Assembly (NCBI GenBank): GCA_015680685.1
Contig: MNCI01035006.1
Location: 644,519 to 708,518 of the forward strand
DNA: 64,000 nucleotides
Direction of reading: 5' to 3'
Source: Gnetum montanum
Lineage: Eukaryota > Streptophyta > Gnetopsida > Gnetales > Gnetaceae
A program made the position numbers and the translations under genes. Numbering within the stretch: the stretch's first letter is position 1; each line of letters starts with the position of its first letter. This document shows, one piece after another, positions 33,893 to 43,683 of this stretch. Under the pieces are notes generated by a model. That model saw only the letters and a program-made list of their open reading frames with translations, was not told the DNA's origin and did not search any database.

Positions 33893-36750
33893 ATGGTTAC
33901 ATCAACCATAGTCGTTAACACTACCAGTCTCGAAAACCCTTGGACTCTGCAAATTGCGCCCCCCATGGTTGAGCAACCAACTAGTCTAGTACGACCATGT
34001 TGCTTCCTTAGGCTACAAAACAAGGAGCCAGAAGGACAAGCTTAGCGCAGGGAACACTACAATTTCCTCTGCGCTAAGCTAGCATCAAATCTGCCTCTGT
34101 ATCCACAAGAAGTTGAGGAAACATGAGAATATGAGCTCATGTACTGTGATGGGAAAGAACTCATTCCTATGCCTACCAATTTCATATCCTTGACAAATCA
34201 ACAAAGGTGGGTCATAGATCAAATGTTGATGGCAAAGACATCGCCAGAAGAACTAGAAACCATGTTCCTTGAATAAGCGCTTCACGATGGATAGGACGAT
34301 CTAGAATCCCACTATGAGGGAGGTAATCATGCTGATTTCATCATGGCCCCTCCCTCAACAACGTCTTGTATAAATCCGTTGTTCATGTCACTACACCTTT
34401 GTCTAACACGGATCGAGTCCCATGTTCACTGCGTTTACACTTTCTTTCTCCAACTATCTTCCCAGGTGAGGGTTCATCACAGATTATTCCCCAACAGGTG
34501 AGATTACCTAACTCACCTCATCATGTGCCTGCGCCTGTGCCATTGCATGTGCATGCAATCCCTACAACACTAGCTACGCTCCCGGTTCACATGACAGAGC
34601 CTACCACCACAGCATGGTGGGCTCCCAACATGTCTCTTGTTGCGCATCCTACGCAAAACCATCACCATTCCCACCTTCAAGGCCATGTCCCGCAAGTGCT
34701 AAACCCAGTTGTAGGACCACTGCCTGTACCCCTGACTACGCAAGCAGCGTACCCAATAGTGCAGTCGATGGTGGTTCCCCCATCTGTGCTAACCACCGGA
34801 TTGTGGATTCCGCCAGCAACATTGCCGACAAAGACTATCCCGCCAACCATCAGCCAAGTTGTCACCTCTATGTCACTACCCGGTGTAGCTCCCCCTTCCA
34901 TTCCACACATGACATCATCGTCTACGGGGCTGGACCAAGCTTTCTAGCTCATTTAGACCCTTACAGAGGAGGTCAAGCACCTTAAGGCTGCTGGTTCTGA
35001 CGTGGTACAAGTCATGGAATTCTACCAGGATGATCCTATTAGTCCAGTCGTCCCAGTTCTATCGTTGCCACCTGGGATGCCCCTTCCTCATTTCACAAAA
35101 TACAATGGAGAAGGTGATCCCAATGCTCACCTCGTCACTTTGAGGTTAGAGTCCTTATTGCTACAACAATGGCCGCATACCATCATCCGAGTCTTTGCTA
35201 TCTCCCTAATGGGTAAAGCTTTGGATTGGTACCGAGCACTTCCACATGCTTCCATTTCAACTTTGGAAGAGCTGTTAACCTAGTTTGTGACTCGCTTCAA
35301 ATACAACCTGAAGTCAGAAGTAACACTAGACTAGCTCATGGAAGTTAGGCAAGACCTACTTGAGTCAATCCAAAAGTTCATATAACAGTGGAGCGCCACC
35401 TTGAACCAAATCCGCGAACCCATCGCGGATGCCCATCTATTGGCAATCTTCAAGGGAGCAGTCAACGACTTTATCAAGTCTAAGCTATATTACTTGACCC
35501 CCCATTCCCTCAGCCAAGCCTTTGCCCAGACTAAGGGCATCCAAGACGCAATGGAGGCTAGTAAAGATTTGGCATATTTGGCCTACAGAAATGCCCACAG
35601 CAAGGGTAAAGACAAAGCTAAAGCCACAACTACTATAGTGGTGGTGGTCACTGAAGGGGCCAAGAAGAAAGGCAACAACGGCAAGAAAACTACTGCGGAG
35701 CCAGCCGAGCCAACAACCATCTCAGGTGGCACCAATCAAGAAGCCTCATCTACCCTTGAAGCATCTCCACAACCAAGGCCAAAATTTGAGCATAAAGATT
35801 GCTCAAATTATGCAACTCTACCTTTGAACCCTTCAGAACTTCTGAAGCAATTATTGGAAACCGGCCACATACGACACAAGGCGGTGTCCAAGGAGGCTCT
35901 GAAATGCCATAGGTGCCACTGCGAGCTACTCAAGAATCCCTCCTTAGCCCAACCTAATGAACAGCCTGTGCCTAAGAACTTTAAACTAGACCGATTCTGT
36001 GACTATCATCAATTATGTAGCCATGATATGGACTACTGCTGGGCATTGAAAGATGACATCCAACGTCTGATAGATCAAGGTGACTTGATCTTAGATAGCA
36101 GTAGCTCGACACATCCAGAAAACCAAGCCATGCGTGTGTACCAAGACCCATTGAATGCAAATAATGTAGGGTACACAATCAATGAAGTAGGGGTAGAGGG
36201 CGATAATCAGGCGTAGCCAAGGTAGCCTTTTGTGTTGCGAACACAACCTCACTCGACCCAAACGACAGGTCCATCGGCGCCGATGAGTGGCACTTCAAGG
36301 TACCCTTTCATCCTCCGAACTTCGTCCCAGAATGCTTCCGAGTAGCCTGTAATCATTAAAGCCGTGGCACAGCCCGCGCCTACACCCAAGGCACCCTTAG
36401 TTATTAGAGTGCCAAAACTATCAACCGCCTCTCCTATGTAGGAGCAATCCTCTAAGTCAAACTCACCTACTACCACTGTTGATGCTGCCAAGGGTCCTCT
36501 TATGTTGGGGTTACCCAAACCTCAACCCCTCGCTTCAGCACCATTAGCTCCACTTGCCAAGGACAAAGAGGTTACACGAAAGCAATTATCTCCCCCAAGC
36601 CAAAGGAAGCCTAATCCTCGGCCAACTGCCACTCCTCCCCACGAAATTTACCTCTTAGGGCAAATGGAAGAGGAAAAGGGTGACAAACTCTCTGATCGTG
36701 GGCAACATCTCTTTGATTCCTTGGCACAAGTCAAACAAGCTTTGAAATAA
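33893..36750 (+). pseudogene. Tat-type gag of element C (broken)
   Basis: The ATG at 33,893 is supported by similarity to element B from the first residues on. Pro/Gln/His-rich N-terminal sequence (34,366-34,947) leads to the capsid core EFYQDDPIS, AISLMGKALDWYRAL and FVTRFKYNLKSE, then KGAVNDFIKSKLYYL. Lys-rich sequence follows, then two Cys/His motifs, CHRCHCELLKNPSL and the CHHC knuckle CDYHQLCSHDMDYC near 36,010. A Pro-rich linker with loose PFVLRTQP-like repeats follows. Stops near 34,055, 35,282, 35,333, 35,385 and 36,214 and frame changes make it inactive. Confidence 0.85.
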
Positions 36751-37058
36751 AAAAATACAATGTTGAGCCTTTATGACTTGCTCATGACATCGCAAACACA
36801 TCATGAAGCTATGGTTCGCATGCTAACGTCCATACTTGTGGATGAAGGCCTGCTGGTAGACGAAGGAGCAATTTACTCCATCATCTTTGATGCCTTGGCA
36901 CAAGTCAAACAAGCTTTGAAATAAAAAAATACAATGTTGAGCCTTTATGACTTGCTCATGACATCGCAAACACATCATGAAGCTATGGTTCGCATGCTAA
37001 CGTCCATACTTGTGGATGAAGGCCTGCTGGTAGACGAAGGAGCAATTTACTCCATCAT
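36711..37058 (+). repeat. 174-bp tandem duplication within gag-protease of element C
   Basis: 36,711-36,884 and 36,885-37,058 are identical except at one base (36,718 T, 36,892 G). The unit is 58 codons, so the frame is kept. Both copies carry the same TAA stop, so the duplication came after that mutation, or it is an assembly error. Confidence 0.9.
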
Positions 37059-37656
37059 GCTTTCCCTTGCTGCTAAAAAACCTGATCCCACCCCGTTGAC
37101 CTTTCATGATGAATCCTTCAAGGATGACCCTGAGGGTCAAGTGACTACAGCACCCATGTTCATCACTATCCGGGTCGGCCAGCACCGAATCTAGAGAGTA
37201 CATGTAGATGATGGGGCGGCTACTAATGTCATCCCTTATCCCATAGTGGATAAATTAGGCTTGATCAATCAGATTAATCCTACAACAATGTAATGCCTAA
37301 AGTCGTTCAATGGGGCATGGGTGCAAGTCAAAGGGACCATCCACATCAACTTTGTAGTAGGGGACTAGTTCCCCACAGATGCTACGTTTATCGTGGTTGA
37401 AGAGATGCCTGGATTCAATCTAATTCTTGGGAGGTCTTGGTTAGCCCAACTGAGAGCAGTCTCATCATCCATTCACCAGGAAATCCATTTGCCTTACGCA
37501 GGAGGAGAAGTGGTTATCCGCCGTGATGAAACAATCCCTCAGGCTATTAATAAGATAGAGACAGAACAAAGATCAGAGATAGAAATGTCTGAGAATCAGT
37601 CCCCTATTCTAGTACCTGAGCAAGCCGAAACAGTGGCTGATGATAGTCTAACTTAG
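36760..37656 (+). pseudogene. Retropepsin-like protease of element C (broken)
   Basis: The frame upstream (LSLYDLLMTSQTHHEAMVRM) matches element B. The core has VDDGAATNVIPYPIV, as in B with DDG for DTG/DSG, and GFNLILGRSWLAQL, followed by LPYAGGEVVI. Stops at about 37,191, 37,291 and 37,366 break it. It ends at 37,656, or reads on to about 37,768, shortly before the hairpin array. AAAG|GTAATT near 37,741 could be a 5' splice site for a protease-RT intron; this is speculative. Confidence 0.82.
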
Positions 37657-37950
37657 GCCGGACTACCATTTCCAAGGGAATATTGCGATGTGAAGGAGAA
37701 GGGCCATAAATCTCCTCGTCCTTATGCATCGTTAAAGACAAAGGTAATTAAGAGACAGTTACGGAGTTAGCAAGTAAAACAATGTTGCCTAACTACTAAG
37801 GTCTCATCAATCACTCTATTTATGCTTATCATCTATGCTTTTTATGCTTACACATGTATTTACGCTTTCCGCAAGTTAATTTCATTACGCTCGTTTTTAC
37901 CTTTGTATTTAGCTTTACATTTTTATCTTATTTACTCCTATTACGCAATG

Positions 37951-38706
37951 GCTCGAAATGGCCTTAAACTAGCAAGTATATCTACACTTTGCACTCAATT
38001 AAGCAAAGGCCCGAAATGGCCTTAAATTAGCAACCATCTACATTTTGTACTCGAATTACGCATGGCCCGAAATGGCCTTAAACTAGCAACCTTCTACATT
38101 TCGTTCTCGAATTACGCAAAGGCCCGGAATGGCCCTAAACTAGCAACTTCATTTACGCATGGCACTTGAATCAATTACGCGCAGCCCGAAATGGCCTTAA
38201 ACTAGCAACTATATCTACACTTGAATCAATTACGCACGGCCCGAAATGGCCTTAAACTAGCAACCTTTTACATTTCGTTCTCTAATTACGCAAAGGCCCG
38301 AAATGACCCTAAACTAGCAACTTCATTTATGCATGGCACTTGAATCAATTACGCACGGGCCAAAATGATCTTAAACTAGCAACCTTCTACATTTCATTCT
38401 TGAATTATGCAAGGGCCCGAAATGGCCCTAAACTAGCAACTTCATTTATGCATGGCACTTGAATTAGTTATGGACCGAAATGGCCTTAAACTAGCAATTT
38501 AACTTACCCTTTGTATCTAAATGCCATTTATGATTAGAATGAAAATTTCACTCATGCTCTATACCGGAATCCAATTTACTCTTACTTTTCACACTTTAAA
38601 ACTAAAAACAACAAAAAGAGGCCCGAAACGGCCTCAAACTAGCAATATCATTTATGTTTTACATTTAGATGATTTAATAGTCCACAACGATTTCAAACTA
38701 GTAACC
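37951..38706 (+). repeat. Hairpin array 1 of element C (after protease)
   Basis: About twelve copies of GGCC-N6-GGCC followed by TTAAACTAGC, spaced mostly 55-60 bp, with intervening ATTACGCA-rich sequence. Loops are mostly CGAAAT. Outlying copies near 38,622 and 38,680 are degenerate. It lies between the protease end and the 3' end of the antisense gene, as in element B. Confidence 0.9.
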
Positions 38707-39183
38707 ACACTGACGCTATGCTCTCAAACCTAATCATAACTTATCACAACGTTAAAACCTACGTTAGCATTAATACGTAACAACGAAAAGAACATTAACA
38801 TTAATACCAAAATTTGTCTCGAATACATTAAAAGAAGAAAATAGTCTCTTGTCTTCACCACAATAAAACATCAGGTTAATCCATTATGCTTCCCCCTTAC
38901 TACCACTATCTCCTATATCCCCTAGTTCAATTTCTACTTCGAGGAGGTCATCCTCATAGAAGCCACCCTTTGCATGAGGAACCCCTTTACAAGGACGATC
39001 CTCTTCGTGAGACCCTTTAGCACGCTCTGTCTCCTGCAAACCCTCTTCGTGAGGGTCACCACCTTCGTTAGCTTAATCCTGTTGAGGAATTTCCTCAGGT
39101 TGTTCTTGCGATCAGACATGGCACATAGATTAACATCATTGTCAAAACTAGGTATAACAAAACACAATAATACTACAACTCAC

Positions 39184-40001
39184 CCATGACGGTCTAGCAT
39201 CAGCAGCAAAGGGGACTTGTTCTAAGCCAATCTACAGATGATGCATGATTCTGTCCTTGGTGAGCTCAGACCAAACCCTGTCTCCTTGATCAGTTCTAGC
39301 CTTGACCTTCCCCTTCTCCACGGGAGTCCATCGGGGTGGTTCAGGGAAGAAGGAAGGGACGGTAGTCTCACCTCCAAGAACAGTAACTTCCCTTTCCGGA
39401 GAGGCACTTACCATCACTTGCTCTTGGAACTTCTCAAATGCCTTGGAAGCACCTATAACGTCAAGAAATAGTCGAAGGGATTTATCCTCAATGACAAAAT
39501 CCCTATGGTGTTGACGGTAGGCAACGCTTTCTCGTTTGTAAACATGTTTATGATCCTTCTGCGTCTGCCCCCAATCTTGTACACTCATGCTATAATCCTT
39601 CCAGTCTTGGTTCTTCTGAGCAAGGAGGTCCATCTGCATGCGTTGTTCAACCAGTTCACGGCTAGTTTGGATGCTGTTCCTAACAACAGCCCAATAACGG
39701 ACATAGTCAATGATAGCTGTCCTCCAATTTTCACCTCCCATTTTCTGGGCTTGTAGGAACTCATTCCATGATCTTAGATCCCCGACCTCATCGCGTAGAG
39801 CCATTCTCTCCTTCTCTGACCTCTGCAATCTCTTCCAGAGGTTCTCGTTTACACTCTGACACTCCCATAAGGAGCAAGTTGAGTGTAAAGCACATTTACG
39901 CATTTCTTCGTAAATGGTGTATGGCACAACGGTTGCTTCTGATGAGGGCTCGACGGTGTCTAAATCAATGGGTGCTGATGGGTCCCACCTGAGGTGAGCT
40001 C
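39184..40001 (-). pseudogene. Antisense gene exon 7 of element C (probable coiled coil)
   Basis: 260 codons open but for the last few. It begins GAHLRWDPSAP, followed by long charged helices (LWKRLQRSEKERMALRDEV), AQKNQDWKDYSMSVQDWGQ and a conserved end, VWSELTKDRIMHHL. The order matches exon 7 of element B. Length, charge pattern and lack of Pro in the middle suggest a coiled coil. Confidence 0.75.
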
Positions 40002-40603
40002 CTAATAACATGAAAATAATAGTTAGGCATAATTAAGTAGCATAATTTCATAGTAAAACAACCTCTGCGTAATGATTGTAGCGTACCAACTTTAGGATCG
40101 ATTCGCTCTAAGCGACCGATCATATCTTTAACAACCCCTTTCATAAAGGTGAATTTATTAGGAAATTCGTCCTAGGATTGAGTCACCGCCATTGTCAAGG
40201 GCACGCTCTGGTCACCTGTTACGCAGAACAAAAGGTATGACTGAGATATTATGACAACTAATACAAAATAAAAATTAATTTTATCAAGAGACAAACCACT
40301 TGCCTTGGTTAATTCCAGCCGAAAGGACTTCGACATCCTCCACAGCTATCTCCTCTTCACGCATAGGGGGCTATGCACTCCTCATCTTATTAACTGGGGC
40401 ATCTTCTTCTGAGATCAAGGCCCCTTCTCCATGCCGTAAAACCATAGCCCTTATTTCAGGGGTCAACTGGTCTGCAACCTTTTCCCTCACTGTAAGACAA
40501 CATGGTTAGTTAACATAGGATTGCACTTTTTGTTTAATGAATGTTACGCTACATAACGACGTCTCTACACAAACTATAACCATTAATACATCTTCATACT
40601 TAC

Positions 40604-41653
40604 CGCTTGGAGGATTTCTCCTCTAAAATCTAATCTGCATTTTCCTCCCAACACCACCCGCTAGCTCGGAAGATCCCTCGTTCAAATGAGGCTTTTTATG
40701 GGGCACTGATGATTCCACTATCTCAGTAGCCAGGCGCTTCCCTCTTGACACATCACTAGTGTAAGAGGGAGACGCTCCACCCACACTGTCTTGGCCCCAC
40801 GTTCGAGGCACAGCCATGCTTCTAGTCATCATCGATAGTGACTCTCTAATCCCCTCAAGCGGGTCTTGTGACCGGATAGTGCCAAAAATATGGGAGATCC
40901 ATGGTTCGGAGATCTGGATGTGATCTTGTTGCACCCAAACCCGATTCCTCTAGACCACCAGAAATTCAGCAAAACGCCGGAAGTAAGCTATGAAGAAGAA
41001 AAAATGCACATTGAAATGGGTTTCAAGCTTTTGGTGAAGCCTGATCATCTCAATGCACAAGCCTTCAAAAAAATAGCTCACCCAATTAAAGCTTGTCCCC
41101 TCCTCTAAGACCTCTTGCATGATTTAGGCCTGCTCGATCGTGAGGAATCTCCCCTGCGAGAGTGTCTTGGGGAAGGCCCGGGCCCGAAAAAGGGGGTAAA
41201 CGATGTTGGCCACCGCCAACACAATCCTATCGTCGAGGATCCCTTTACTTTCTTTTTGAACCCCCAGCCACTCCTCTATCTCCTTCTAGAGCTTGGAGCT
41301 CCTCTTTGACTTTTCATCTATGGGAAAACCGTCGGAGGGGACCCCAAAGAAATCGGCGAACAACTGAGCGTCAATGTCAAAATTTATGCACATGTTCCTT
41401 ACACGTACGCAGAGATGCTCGGCTTCCTCGGTAAAGGAGTTGACCAGGGTTAACATTTCACCTACGGTAGTGTCAAGGGTTATGGCTAGGAAAAGGTCCA
41501 TCAGTCCAGCTTCCCGAATGTTATTGGTTACTACAATCGGGGCCGCTCTATGGCTTAGCCAACGTTGTGCCTCCTTTATCTCACCATAATAGAAGAAGAG
41601 ACTGCTAGTCTCGCGACCCGAAGCCATAATCATAATCTCCCATGATTCCTTGA
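40604..41653 (-). pseudogene. Antisense gene exon 4 of element C (core domain)
   Basis: The acceptor follows GTTAATAG and the donor is GTAAGTATG. It contains EAQRWLSHRAAP, REAGLMDLFLAI, ADFFGVPSDGFPI, VYPLFRARAFPKTLSQ, FNWVSYFFEG and FFFFIAYFRRFAEFLVV. The 'FFGVPSDG' end of the first part resembles the 'LLGLPVDG' end of plant mobile domain proteins; I regard this as a hint only. Stops occur near 41,283, 41,132 and 40,955. Confidence 0.75.
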
Positions 41654-43370
41654 CTATTAACATAAATCCATAATTAAACCAAAATAATTTTACATCATCA
41701 TCACATAATATTGACACAATTCATTATTATGACAAAGCTTACCAGGCCTGAAAGGTAAAGGAAATGGAGGAATTTTCCTCTATACATTAGCAACAGTGAG
41801 GGGAGGGTCTAGAGTCCATTCCCTATCTAGCTAGCTAAGTTTCTTACACCTAGAAAAGAATTCGGCGTAACGGGTAGGGTATTCTAGGATCTTGAACGCC
41901 AGATGTCCCATGACGGTAGCCTGCACATTGCTGATAGAGGTAAACTCCCTTATAGCACTCTCAGCCAACGACAATGTGTCATTATTGTCCATAAGACCAT
42001 TTTCATTGACAAAAAACCTATGTCAGAAACATAAACAACTCTTTACACTCAATACACATCTAAACAGTAGTTATCATTACAATACTGCGAAGTGAAACGA
42101 AACTTACCCACTTGTGTAATGCACGGTGCCAGGAGGATTCTGGAAGTAAGCTGTGGGATGATGAGCCATGAATAGAGTGTTATAGATGTGATAACAGTTA
42201 AACTTGGGCACTTCCCAGATCCAGCTTAAATGCCTTAAACCCTTGACATTCTGTTCGCGGTCCTGCGCCCGCATAGTTTCAATCGCGTTGTCAGACAGAA
42301 ACACTAAGACGTTCTGTGTCGAACCAACCAATAACATTTCTAAAATAGCTACAGCTTCATCACCTGGTAGATGCGACTAGATGATTACGCTGTAGTTGCG
42401 AAGCAAAAATTGCAAAAATTCCCACACGCCTCTTCAGAACGATACTGCCTCCCCCTTTAGACGAGCATGAGGGGGAGGAACATTGGCTGTGGAGACATGA
42501 ACGCAGCACAGAATGCCCACGATGTCCAAAACGATTAGGAAGGGATTTAACATAATACTATAAAATACAAATGTATTACTATTAGACAAAATCTAGACAG
42601 GAATATTTGTTACACCATACTAGGGCTCGCACAATTCCTGGAAAATTACAGCGTATACTAGAGGCGCATAGCCAAAATCGCCTAAACCCTTATAACAGCT
42701 CAAGGTCCATCTTTGACAAAGGCGACGAAAGCAAGTAATGCGTATTACTTCGACATAACATATCATTATCATAGAAGCTCTCATTGCATTAAATTTACAT
42801 GCTACATCTTATCTCTATACAACATTATTTCTTATCGCCTAAACCTTAAAACAATAGTTCAGTTCATGCAGATAGACATTAATGCATTATACAACATTAG
42901 AACCCAAAGTAGACAAACTACGACATTGCAACAAACATGACGATAGTGGAAAAAAAAAAGGGGAAGAAGGAAGGGTGAACAATGACTTACCGGTTAAGCA
43001 GGGTAACTTCCAGAGCTTCTACTCTGGCCTGTGAAACCCGCTGCACACTCTCCTACATCTTGTCTAGCCTGGCCAACTTAGCATTCTTGCCTTTAACCTT
43101 GGGTGCCATTGTTGCAAAGGTCGAAATTGAATAAAGTCCTTGTAAAATCGTCTGCTCACACCTTTTTTACACTCTCTTCTCACTATAACCAAGTCCAAAT
43201 TCACGATATCGGTAACTTGTTTTGAGTATGAACCACTAGCTTATAAACAAGATTCTCGAAGCCAACTGATTATTTTTGCCCGATTGACGTGGAACTTTCC
43301 CAAAATGCGTGTGTCAGTATGACATAAAATGTGAAGATCTGGGCATTAATGTCAGAGATATCATTTGCGT

Positions 43371-43590
43371 TACGGTCCAAAATGACCCTAAACTAACACA
43401 TAGCTTATCACCTTGTAATTCAGCCTCATTAACTACGATTAGTGAAAAATTCAAATCCAACCATTTCAACACGCTAGACACACCACGTTGCATATCTCAT
43501 CTTATTTCATATGCTCGGCATTTTCTTTTTACAAAATTTCTTTTTACAAAAATTTTGTAATGGTCCACTAAGACCTTAAACTAGAAACTT
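43371..43590 (+). repeat. Hairpin units before RT of element C
   Basis: Two separate units: GGTC-CAAAAT-GACC at 43,374-43,387 and GGTC-CACTAA-GACC at 43,562-43,575, followed by CTAAACTAACA and TTAAACTAG. They match the place of the eleven-unit array in element B but are not regularly tandem. Confidence 0.7.
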
Positions 43591-43664
43591 CTTTAACATG
43601 CCATCTTGACACAAAACAAACAAAATTTTATCATTTAACAGATTAGCAAAAAGAAAAGATGTAA

Positions 43665-43683
43665 CAACTTCCTTTTTTGGCAG
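43665..43683 (+). promoter_or_regulatory. Strong 3' splice-site sequence before RT (element C)
   Basis: CTTCCTTTTTTGGCAG, a clean polypyrimidine tract plus CAG, directly precedes the RT frame, as in element B. It would be the acceptor of a protease-RT intron if this lineage splices as Ogre does. Confidence 0.6.

Larger units (their letters stand above)
38884..43109 (-). pseudogene. Intron-containing antisense gene inside element C
   Basis: Proposed exons on the minus strand: 43,109-42,991 (MAPKVKGKNAK, donor GTAAGT), 42,486-42,108 (GTAAGT), 42,017-41,743 (GTAAGC), 41,653-40,604 (GTAAGT), 40,489-40,304 (donor GCAAGT), 40,215-40,087 (GTACGC), 40,001-39,184 (GTGAGT) and 39,104-38,884 (stop TAA). 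Acceptors include TCTCCACAG, TTCTGACATAG and TGTCTTACAG. Exons align in order with the antisense gene of element B; exon 4 is 1050 against 1048 bp and exon 3 is 275 against 271 bp. The protein has an unknown N-terminus, a core with REAGLMDLFLAI and VYPLFRARAFPKTLSQ, an acidic exon, a coiled-coil-like exon 7 and an acidic tail ending SGSKGEA. A TATA-like TTTATAAG lies about 135 bp upstream of the ATG. Several in-frame stops show decay. Function unknown. Confidence 0.78.

Noticed and set aside
33591-34023. Minus-strand ORFs over the leader of element C
   Set aside because: They span the LTR end, PBS and gag start, and no counterpart exists in element B.
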